Notes under the pieces: generated by a model
Told to the model about the DNA's origin: nothing
Database searches by the model: none
The model's input: only the letters and a program-made list of their open reading frames with translations
Made by a program: the position numbers and the translations under genes
Part shown: piece after piece, positions 1 through 5,240 of the stretch
How positions within the stretch are numbered: position 1 is the first letter of the stretch
Layout: the number at the start of each line of letters is the position of its first letter
Assembly: GCA_020200995.1 (NCBI GenBank)
Contig: JAIVHQ010000067.1
Coordinates: 1-5,662, forward strand
Length of the DNA stretch: 5,662 nt
Direction of reading: 5' to 3'
Origin: Flavobacteriales bacterium
GTDB taxonomy: Bacteria; Bacteroidota; Bacteroidia; Flavobacteriales_D; Cryomorphaceae

Positions 1-672
1 GGCGGGTACCTCAACGGTAGCAATAAGGACGACCTCTATCTCAAAGGCAGGATCGCGCTCGAAAATCTCGACATCGATGAAGTGTTTTTCAAATTCGATA
101 ATTTCGGACAGGATTACCTTGTCAGCAATCAGGTACACGGCCGCATCGACGGCACCATCGACGTGAAGGCCCATTTGTATCCCGACCTTACACCCATGCT
201 CAACCACACGGAAGCACATATGAGGCTTAAAATTAAGGACGGCAGGCTTGAGAATTTCGCACCCATGCAAGCCATGTCGGACTTTATGGGAGATAAAAAC
301 CTCAACAGCATCCGCTTCGGGGAGATGGAAAACACCTTTGATTTTAAAGACGGAACCCTTGATGTGCCGAAGATGAAAATTGCGTCGACCCTCGGCTACA
401 TTTTCCTGTCGGGACAGCAGGATATGGAAGAACGTATCAATTATGAGGTGCAGGTGCCGCTCAGCCTGGTTCAAAGCGCGGGCTGGAGCATGCTTCGCAA
501 CAAGGTGGCGGGGGGCAACCGAAAAGCGAATGCCGAAGACCTCGCCGAGACTGATGAAGAAATCATTTCTGAGCAGTCAGGTCTCATTCGCCGCTATATG
601 ACTTTCAATATTACGGGTACAACCGAAGAATTTGAAGTGGGGATGGGAAAGAAGAAGAAAGAGCTGCCTTGA
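1..672 (+). CDS. AsmA-like family protein, C-terminal part (5' end outside window)
   Basis: The frame is open from base 1 and ends at TGA 670-672, giving the last 223 residues of a longer protein. A GTG at base 82 lies inside the reading frame and is not the likely start, because the upstream codons continue the same kind of sequence. The text resembles the AsmA-like C-terminal region of Bacteroidota envelope proteins: alternating beta-strand segments, a 'DGRLENFAPMQAM' stretch followed by a predicted helix, then 'LNSIRFGEMENTF', 'GTLDVPKMKIAS' and a final strand before a basic GKKKK tail. AsmA-family proteins are usually large, anchored in the inner membrane and extended into the periplasm, and are linked to outer-membrane assembly or lipid transport; that role is inferred from the family. 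A terminator follows at once, so this is the last gene of its transcript. Family assignment is from memory of family features, without a profile search. Confidence 0.82.
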   Translation, partial: GGYLNGSNKDDLYLKGRIALENLDIDEVFFKFDNFGQDYLVSNQVHGRIDGTIDVKAHLYPDLTPMLNHTEAHMRLKIKDGRLENFAPMQAMSDFMGDKNLNSIRFGEMENTFDFKDGTLDVPKMKIASTLGYIFLSGQQDMEERINYEVQVPLSLVQSAGWSMLRNKVAGGNRKANAEDLAETDEEIISEQSGLIRRYMTFNITGTTEEFEVGMGKKKKELP

Positions 673-693
673 TGCAGGCAGCCCGTTTTGTTT
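663..693 (+). terminator. Intrinsic terminator of the AsmA-like gene
   Basis: A perfect 7-bp stem (GCTGCCT 663-669 with AGGCAGC 676-682) encloses a 6-base loop and is followed by CC and a T-rich run, GTTTTGTTT. The 5' arm lies in the last codons of the AsmA-like gene and its stop codon TGA falls in the loop, so the coding end doubles as the terminator. It separates that gene from the toxin-antitoxin locus downstream. Confidence 0.72.
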
Positions 694-730
694 GCAGAGA
701 TTCGGTGTGTTGTCATGTTGTAGAGAAGTT

Positions 731-754
731 GAATCTTGGGTTCGATTAAGATTC
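731..754. promoter_or_regulatory. Inverted repeat upstream of the antitoxin gene, candidate operator
   Basis: GAATCTT (731-737) and AAGATTC (748-754) are perfect 7-base inverted arms around a 10-base spacer, ending 14 bases before the chosen antitoxin start. Type II toxin-antitoxin operons are commonly repressed by the antitoxin, or by the complex, binding inverted repeats at their own promoter, and this position fits that. Just downstream, TAATTTAG (756-763) matches seven of eight positions of the Bacteroidota -7 element TAnnTTTG. No good -33 TTTG was found at the right distance. The operator role is inference; a chance repeat or an RNA hairpin is also possible. Confidence 0.35.
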
Positions 755-768
755 GTAATTTAGTAACC

Positions 769-1002
769 ATGAAAATGAACATACAGGCGACAAAATTGGA
801 ATTGATTCAATGGCTATCTACCATTGACAGCCCTACCGTCATTGAAAAAATCCTGGCCATTCGGGAGAATGAAAAGGAGGACTGGTGGAAAAAATTATCA
901 GCTACTGAAAAAGAATCGATCAACAAGGGCATAAAAGATGCCGACGCGGGAAATCTAAGGGATCACGATCAAGCCAAAAAAATATATGGTAAGTGGCTTT
1001 AA
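769..1002 (+). CDS. Antitoxin-like small protein of a type II toxin-antitoxin pair
   Basis: This encodes 77 residues, highly charged and probably helical. I chose ATG 769; ATG 775, two codons later, is equally possible and gives an N-terminus 'MNIQATKLELIQWL' typical of small Bacteroidota antitoxins. A TTG at 736 would extend the frame, but it would run through the inverted repeat and adds sequence without family character. The order is an N-terminal 'KLELIQWLSTIDS' helix, a middle 'DWWKKLSATEKESINKGIKDADAG' region, and a C-terminal 'AKKIYGKWL'. This pattern is found in small antitoxins encoded before RelE/ParE toxins ('addiction module component' type proteins). The toxin gene overlaps the 3' end by 17 bases, which implies translational coupling. 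The likely role is to bind and neutralise the toxin and to repress the operon. Because the partner is broken, this antitoxin may now be an orphan. The assignment rests on family resemblance and gene order. Confidence 0.72.
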   Translation: MKMNIQATKLELIQWLSTIDSPTVIEKILAIRENEKEDWWKKLSATEKESINKGIKDADAGNLRDHDQAKKIYGKWL

Positions 1003-1288
1003 GATTCGGTGGACAGATCATGCCTTGTCCGAATTGTCGAATACAGTCAAGCACTTAGAAGAAAATTGGACAGAAAAGGAATTGATTCAGTTCGCGAATG
1101 CCCTTGACAATACGGTTGAAATCATAACCCGTCATCCTTAAATTTATCCCGTTTCAAATGAGAAAAAGAAAATTCGGAAAGCTGTGGTAGACAGAAACAA
1201 TGCTGTTTACTACAGGGTCGTAAACAGGTCAATACAAATTCTTTCTGTCTTCGGTACCAGGCAAGACCCGGTGAAAAAGAAACAATAA
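986..1288 (+). pseudogene. RelE/ParE-family toxin gene interrupted by one in-frame stop
   Basis: ATG 986 opens a frame that reads 51 residues and then meets TAA at 1139-1141. The same frame continues without another stop to TAA 1286-1288, for 100 codons in all, which is the usual length of RelE/ParE toxins. Before the stop are family-like features: 'KIRWTDHALSEL' (residues 6-17), 'LEENWTEKELIQF' (24-36) and 'IITRHP' (46-51). After it come 'IYPVSNEKKKIRKAVV' (53-68), 'AVYYRV' (73-78), 'IQILSVFGTRQDP' (83-95) and a lysine-rich end, which form the second half of the fold including the conserved terminal strand and the RQ-P motif. These toxins either cleave mRNA at the ribosome (RelE) or inhibit DNA gyrase (ParE); which applies here cannot be told. 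The truncated product lacks the core strands and is probably inactive. A sequencing error at one base cannot be excluded. Confidence 0.83.
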
Positions 1289-1363
1289 ACGGTTGTAGAA
1301 CAGTGCAAATTGTAATGCTTGGACTGAAAACTTATTTTCCGAATCAAAACTATCACGGAACGA

Positions 1364-1379
1364 AAGGAATTTATTCCTT
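1364..1379. promoter_or_regulatory. 16-base palindrome upstream of fhs
   Basis: AAGGAAT (1364-1370) and ATTCCTT (1373-1379) are perfect inverted arms separated by TT, in the 170-base gap between the broken toxin gene and fhs, about 80 bases before the fhs start. The short centre suits a dimeric DNA-binding protein better than an RNA hairpin. There is no T-run, so it is not an obvious terminator. Its role is unknown and chance is possible. Confidence 0.2.
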
Positions 1380-1458
1380 GTCTGCCGAAGTCGCAGCAGC
1401 CATAATCGCCGCATATGTATATACGTGATTCACTAAACCGCCGACAAAACACAATTTT

Positions 1459-3132
1459 ATGACAAAATCAGACCTTGAAATTTCACAGGAGACCGCCCTC
1501 AAGCCCATCGGAGAAATAGCCGCCCGGCTCGGTATTTCCGAATCCGATTTACGGCCTTACGGCAAATACATAGCCAAGCTGCCCCTCAAACTTATCGATG
1601 AGCAAAAGATGCAGGACAAAAAGCTCATCCTGGTCACCGCACTGACGCCCACACCCGCGGGCGAGGGAAAAACCACTACGAGCATCGGACTGGTTGAAGG
1701 TCTCAACCTGATCGGAGTGAAAGCTGCCGCCGTGATACGCGAGCCTTCGCTCGGGCCTGTATTCGGGATGAAAGGTGGAGCCGCTGGCGGGGGCTATGCG
1801 CAGGTGCTGCCCATGGAAGAGATCAATCTCCACTTCACCGGCGACCTCTCCGCTATCGAAAAAGCCAACAACCTGCTCGCCGCCCTCATCGACAATCACC
1901 TGCACAGCCAAGGCAATGCCCTCAACATCGATCCGCGAAAGATCACCTGGAAGCGTGTGATGGACATGAACGAGCGCGCCCTTCGCGATATCGTGATCGG
2001 GCTGGGAGGCGCTGCCCAAGGGGTGCCGCGCGAATCGGGATTCGACATTACCGCAGCGTCCGAGATCATGGCAGCCCTCTGCCTGGCCAAAGACCTCGGC
2101 GATCTCAAAGAGAAGTTCGGCAACATCGTGATCGGATACACCAACGACGACAAGCCCGTTTACGCCCGCGACCTCAAGGCCCACGGCGCCATGGCCGCGC
2201 TGATGAAGCACGCCGTGATGCCCAACCTTGTGCAGACGATCGAGGGCAATCCCGCCATCATCCACGGCGGACCCTTTGCCAACATCGCCCAGGGTACCAA
2301 TTCGCTGATCGCAACTAAAATGGGGCTTTCTCTGGCCGATTACGTGGTAACCGAAGCCGGGTTTGCAGCTGAGCTCGGCGCCGAAAAATTTCTCGACATC
2401 AAGTGCGCTTATGGCGGCCTTAAGCCCGATGCAGTGGTGGTGACCGCCACTGTGCGTGCCCTCAAATACCACGGTGGAGTAGCCCTCACCGACCTGAAAA
2501 AGGAGAATGTGGACGCCCTGAAGATTGGAATGGCAAACCTCGAAAAGCACATTGAAAACATGCAGCGCTTCCGCCTGGTTCCCGTGGTAGCGATCAACAA
2601 ATTTATCGCCGATACAGATGCGGAAATCGCAGCTGTGATCGATCGCTGTGCAGAGCTCGGCGTCAAAGCTGAGCTTTGCGAAGGCTGGGAGAAAGGTGGC
2701 GCCGGCACCACCGAACTGGCCAAAGCAGTTCGCGCCGCAGCCGAATCGGGCAAGAGTGATTTCAAACCTCTCTATGACTTCGATTGGAGCATCGAGAAAA
2801 AGATCGAAATCGTGGCCCGTGAAATGTACGGCGCGGCGGGGGTGGAGTACGCTCCGAAAGCGCGAAAGCAGATCAAACTTTTCGAGAAAATTGGTCTGGA
2901 CAAGTTGCCTGTTTGCATTGCAAAAACACAAAAATCACTCTCTGACAATCCTTCTTTGGGAAACCGCCCCGAGGGATTCACCGTGGTGATCCGAGAGTTT
3001 GATATTGCCGCAGGAGCCGGCTTTATCGTTCCCATCGCGGGTGCGATTATGCGCATGCCCGGCCTTCCGGCAAAGCCCGCCTCCGAGACCATCGACATCG
3101 ATGCAGATGGCAACATTACCGGCTTATTTTAA
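1459..3132 (+). CDS. fhs: Formate--tetrahydrofolate ligase (10-formyl-THF synthetase)
   Basis: The 557-residue product is full length for this family. The enzyme joins formate to tetrahydrofolate using ATP, giving 10-formyl-THF, ADP and phosphate, through a formyl-phosphate intermediate. It acts in the cytoplasm, usually as a homotetramer, and feeds one-carbon units to purine synthesis, formyl-methionine and linked folate reactions. Diagnostic features are the nucleotide-binding loop 'PTPAGEGKTTT' (64-74), the glycine-rich signature 'GMKGGAAGGGYAQV' (103-116) and the second signature 'TATVRALKYHGG' (329-340). 'EGNPAIIHGGPFANIAQG' (262-279) and the C-terminal 'MRMPGLPAKPA' (531-541) also fit the family. 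The N-terminus 'SDLEISQETALKPI' aligns with the usual family start, which supports ATG 1459. The leader is A/T-rich with no Shine-Dalgarno sequence. Both neighbours are broken genes, so fhs is probably transcribed alone from the upstream gap. No catalytic feature appears to be missing. Confidence 0.98.
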   Translation: MTKSDLEISQETALKPIGEIAARLGISESDLRPYGKYIAKLPLKLIDEQKMQDKKLILVTALTPTPAGEGKTTTSIGLVEGLNLIGVKAAAVIREPSLGPVFGMKGGAAGGGYAQVLPMEEINLHFTGDLSAIEKANNLLAALIDNHLHSQGNALNIDPRKITWKRVMDMNERALRDIVIGLGGAAQGVPRESGFDITAASEIMAALCLAKDLGDLKEKFGNIVIGYTNDDKPVYARDLKAHGAMAALMKHAVMPNLVQTIEGNPAIIHGGPFANIAQGTNSLIATKMGLSLADYVVTEAGFAAELGAEKFLDIKCAYGGLKPDAVVVTATVRALKYHGGVALTDLKKENVDALKIGMANLEKHIENMQRFRLVPVVAINKFIADTDAEIAAVIDRCAELGVKAELCEGWEKGGAGTTELAKAVRAAAESGKSDFKPLYDFDWSIEKKIEIVAREMYGAAGVEYAPKARKQIKLFEKIGLDKLPVCIAKTQKSLSDNPSLGNRPEGFTVVIREFDIAAGAGFIVPIAGAIMRMPGLPAKPASETIDIDADGNITGLF

Positions 3133-3144
3133 CGCGCTGAGTGC

Positions 3145-3598
3145 TTGACATCGCGCAAAATCACATTCCGAAAGATAGTAACTCTTTTGGCTGCTGTGTT
3201 TTTAACAGTATCTTCCTGTGAATATGGAGATTAAGAGCCATCTGAGGGCGGTTGGGTCAAAGGTGATTCTGAGGAGCAAATCCACACCATTGAGTCGCAG
3301 TTTGCAGGGTATGGCGGGGCCATGGCCGAAGTGAGAGAACGCTATGTTGAAACCGGCGAGGGCTGACTCGTCAAAGAATTTTATGAATGAAGTGGTCCCC
3401 GAAATTGAAAGCATCATTGAGTCGCGCGATCTGGAGGCATTTAAGAAGGGCTAGGGCTTCAAGGTGTTTACCGCAGGGTGCAACAGTTGCCACGCCATGG
3501 AGAAAATGCCGTTTCTTTTTGTGAGGGAGCCCAAGCAAAGGCTTTCGCCAATCCGAAAACAACTCGAAAATTATGTCGCGTTTTCTGGTTGTAAGTAA
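3145..3598 (+). pseudogene. Decayed small lipoprotein with CxxCH (heme c type) motif
   Basis: Two frames together give one recognisable protein. From about 3145 (TTG; the original start is unclear) a basic and hydrophobic signal sequence runs to a lipobox 'TVSSC' with its cysteine codon at 3217. The same frame then meets TAA 3232-3234, continues with 'GGWVKGDSEEQIHTIESQF' and 'YGGAMAEVRERYVE', and ends at TGA 3364-3366. The sequence moves to another frame near 3347-3355 ('KPARADSSKNFMNEVVPEIE'), meets TAG 3452-3454, and carries on through 'CNSCHAMEKMPF' (cysteine codons 3479 and 3488, histidine 3491) to TAA 3598. This resembles small Bacteroidota lipoproteins with one C-terminal CxxCH followed by a 'RLSPI'-like end. 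In that family, as I remember it, a further central segment lies before the 'KPARA'-like stretch, so an internal deletion is likely. Two stops plus a frameshift make sequencing error an unlikely full explanation. The original role may have been heme binding or electron transfer, which is inferred only from the motif. Confidence 0.72.
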
Positions 3599-3713
3599 GG
3601 ATCTATTCATTTTGCAGTGGGTTGTTCCCTCATGTTGGTGGAATTCTGATGCTCCCGGGCTACCTTTTTGAAATTGCAGAATGGAGTGGCCTGAATCGGC
3701 CGTTCACCATTGA

Positions 3714-3721
3714 TACTTTTG
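3714..3721 (+). promoter_or_regulatory. Candidate Bacteroidota -7 promoter element for the FISUMP lipoprotein gene
   Basis: TACTTTTG matches the TAnnTTTG consensus used by the primary sigma factor of Bacteroidota at every fixed position. It would place transcription start near 3728, giving a leader of about 65 bases before ATG 3793. No TTTG lies at the usual -33 distance; the nearest (3667-3670) is too far upstream. The match is short and could be chance. Confidence 0.33.
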
Positions 3722-3792
3722 TAAGGCCTGTGAAAAATGCGTAAACTTGAATGGTAAAAGCATTTGCTACAGCCATTTCAAGATCAGCACCT

Positions 3793-4908
3793 ATGAAACG
3801 CCGCATCTCTGTAAGTTTTTTATCTGTTTTAATCATGTTGGTGTTGGTCTCTTGTGGAAACGACGATCCTATCGGGAGTTCGCCCTGTGATCAGGTGAAG
3901 CCCATCATTGCGGTAGAGCAGGACGGTTTTTTTCTCACCGTTGAAATCACGCGTGGAGCGCCTCCCTTTCAGTACAGTTGGAGCAATGGTTCAGACCAGG
4001 CGTACCTTACTGATATACCTTCGGGAGAATATTCTGTGGTGGTCGTTGACGACAATGGTTGCATTGCGGAAGCGGAGGGCTATTACGAATACCCTTGTGA
4101 TAACAGCTCCCTGACAGTTCGAATAATTGCTGATATCAATCGGCTGGAGGCTGTAGTTTCCGGAGGTGTGCCACCATATGAATTGCTTTGGAACACAGGT
4201 GATACTGCTGTTGTTATCACAGATTTGCCGGAAGGAGAATACGAACTAACGGTGACCGATAGCGATTTTTGTAAAGTACAGCGGTCGAGCTATGTCGGAA
4301 CAGGCTGTGGCGGGTTGAACACAGCGGTCGATGCAAGCGGCAATGTGTATGAAACTGTGGAAATAGGCGGACAGTGCTGGCTGGCTGAAAATCTGCAAAC
4401 AGGGCGGTACACTTCGGGCGACAGCATCGTTCACGAAAGCAGCCCCAACAGCTGGGGCACACCTACCTCCGGACGCACCATGGCCAATAATCCCGACGGT
4501 AATTTTCCGCCCCTTTATGGAAATTTGTACAACTGGTATGCGGTTAATGATGCGAGAGGCCTCTGTCCCACAGGCTGGAGTGTACCCACACGGGCCCAGT
4601 GGGAGGTGCTGATGAATTTTGCCGGCGGACCTGAAGCAGCCGGACTGGAGCTCAGGGCAACAGAATACTGGAACTCGACTGACCTGACCCTTGGCGATCC
4701 ACACGGGTTTTCCGCACTTCCCGCGGGTTACCTCAATGTATTTACGGGAATTGAAGGCCGCAGTACAGAGGCCAATTTCTGGACTGCTGAGGATCGGAAT
4801 CAGGGCAACAGCGCCTGGAGCATTATAATCCTGGATGAAAGCCCGCAGATGGAGAAAACTTCTTTGGCGAAGAACCGCGGCCTGGCTGTGCGGTGCATCA
4901 AGGATTGA
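3793..4908 (+). CDS. Lipoprotein with two SprB-like repeats and a FISUMP domain
   Basis: I chose ATG 3793 (371 residues) over an upstream ATG at 3751, because 3793 gives a proper lipoprotein signal: 'MKRR', a hydrophobic core, and lipobox 'LVSC' with Cys21. The acidic pair D24-D25 just after Cys21 fits the Bacteroidota signal for lipoprotein export to the cell surface. Two repeats follow, at about residues 34-90 and 105-160. Each has a 'GAPPFQYSWSNG' or 'GVPPYELLWNTG' turn, then 'LTDIPSGEY' or 'ITDLPEGEY', a 'VVVVDDNGC' or 'LTVTDSDFC' strand, and a closing cysteine; this is the SprB repeat pattern of adhesins and gliding-related proteins. Residues 180-371 form a Fibrobacter succinogenes major paralogous domain: 'GNVYETVEIGGQCWLAENL', 'YGNLYNWYAVNDARGLCPTGWSVPT', 'GFSALPAGY' and the end 'GLAVRCIKD'. 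The domain's function is not established. A surface-exposed binding or adhesion role is inference. The gene is intact and appears to stand alone. Confidence 0.88.
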   Translation: MKRRISVSFLSVLIMLVLVSCGNDDPIGSSPCDQVKPIIAVEQDGFFLTVEITRGAPPFQYSWSNGSDQAYLTDIPSGEYSVVVVDDNGCIAEAEGYYEYPCDNSSLTVRIIADINRLEAVVSGGVPPYELLWNTGDTAVVITDLPEGEYELTVTDSDFCKVQRSSYVGTGCGGLNTAVDASGNVYETVEIGGQCWLAENLQTGRYTSGDSIVHESSPNSWGTPTSGRTMANNPDGNFPPLYGNLYNWYAVNDARGLCPTGWSVPTRAQWEVLMNFAGGPEAAGLELRATEYWNSTDLTLGDPHGFSALPAGYLNVFTGIEGRSTEANFWTAEDRNQGNSAWSIIILDESPQMEKTSLAKNRGLAVRCIKD

Positions 4909-5237
4909 TGTTCCATCTAACGTAATGGAGTGAAAGAGCGCATTTGGCCTCTATGAATTATATTCAAAAAACAGGAATTTAATTCCGTTTTAGGGGGGCT
5001 TGCGTTCTAGCAAACCTGGCTTTTCGAAAGTCTGCAAGCTCCAATTATCATTCTTCACCTTCCGAATTTTCTACGGTCTTTTAATAATCTCATTTTTGCT
5101 TCCTGCAGGTCGTCGAAGCTCCAATCGATTAGAGCATATTGTGGTGTGGTGAATAGGAGCGGTTCGACGCCGTAAATGGGTGCAATAAAAAAGCCGCGGA
5201 ACTGCTCCCGCGGCTTTAGCAAAGTGATCGGAACCGA
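4909..5237. other. Convergent intergenic stretch between two lipoprotein genes
   Basis: No convincing complete gene was found. Downstream of the FISUMP gene there is only a weak terminator candidate: GGAAT and ATTCC arms (4974-4986) followed by GTTTT. Bases 4995-5003 can pair with 5034-5042 (nine pairs, one of them G-U) around a smaller CTTT/AAAG hairpin, so a branched RNA fold is possible. The decamer AAGCTCCAAT occurs twice, at 5036-5045 and 5116-5125. On the minus strand the frame of the neighbouring lipoprotein stays open after its stop from 5237 to TGA 5057-5055, with protein-like text ('YALIDWSFDDLQEAKMRLL') and no plausible start. This may be a gene remnant or chance. The strong terminator at 5186-5217 is listed separately. 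Confidence 0.5.
5186..5217 (-). terminator. Intrinsic terminator of the minus-strand lipoprotein gene
   Basis: Reading the minus strand, a perfect 10-bp stem (plus-strand bases 5190-5199 with 5208-5217, core GCCGCGG/CCGCGGC) closes an 8-base loop and leads into six T residues (5192-5187), then ATT. The G+C-rich core plus T-run is a textbook intrinsic terminator. It lies about 20 bases after the stop codon of the DUF6252-like gene. On the plus strand there is no T-run beyond the three in the stem, so it should act mainly in the minus direction. Confidence 0.88.
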
Positions 5238-5240
5238 TCA
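5225..5240. repeat. 16-base palindrome overlapping the lipoprotein stop codon
   Basis: TGATCGG (5225-5231) and CCGATCA (5234-5240) are perfect inverted arms around AA. As RNA from the minus strand it would form a 6-bp stem with a GUUC tetraloop, starting with the UGA stop itself. It sits just before the main terminator, so the transcript would end in two hairpins in tandem. It may help protect the 3' end or bind a protein; neither is shown. Confidence 0.45.

Noticed and set aside
736..768. TTG 736 as the start of the antitoxin
   Set aside because: The extension runs through the inverted repeat and candidate promoter element and lacks family character; ATG 769 or 775 fits the usual N-terminus.
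698..1011. Direct repeat AGATTCGGTG at 698-707 and 1002-1011, with AAGATTCG at 748-755
   Set aside because: Considered as attachment or target-site duplication around the antitoxin gene, but it cuts through the toxin gene, there is no recombinase, and a 10-base match can arise by chance.
1315..1428. 37-codon plus-strand frame between the toxin relic and fhs, starting at ATG 1315
   Set aside because: It is short, unrecognised, has no ribosome site evidence and overlaps the palindrome at 1364-1379. The end ('EVAAAIIAAYVYT') looks coding-like but is too little to call.
1549..2931. Long open frame of 460 codons on the minus strand inside fhs
   Set aside because: It is a shadow of fhs: the plus-strand frame is a full, clearly recognised enzyme, and the antisense translation shows no family-like order. 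Long antisense frames are common opposite codon-biased genes.
3751..3792. Upstream ATG 3751 as the start of the FISUMP lipoprotein
   Set aside because: It adds 14 residues before a complete lipoprotein signal and would spoil the usual short basic N-terminus; ATG 3793 is the better start.
4998..5039. GCTTGC/GCAAGC arms as an integron attC-like site
   Set aside because: The conserved GTTRRRY and RYYYAAC core boxes are not in the right places and there is no integrase or gene cassette nearby.
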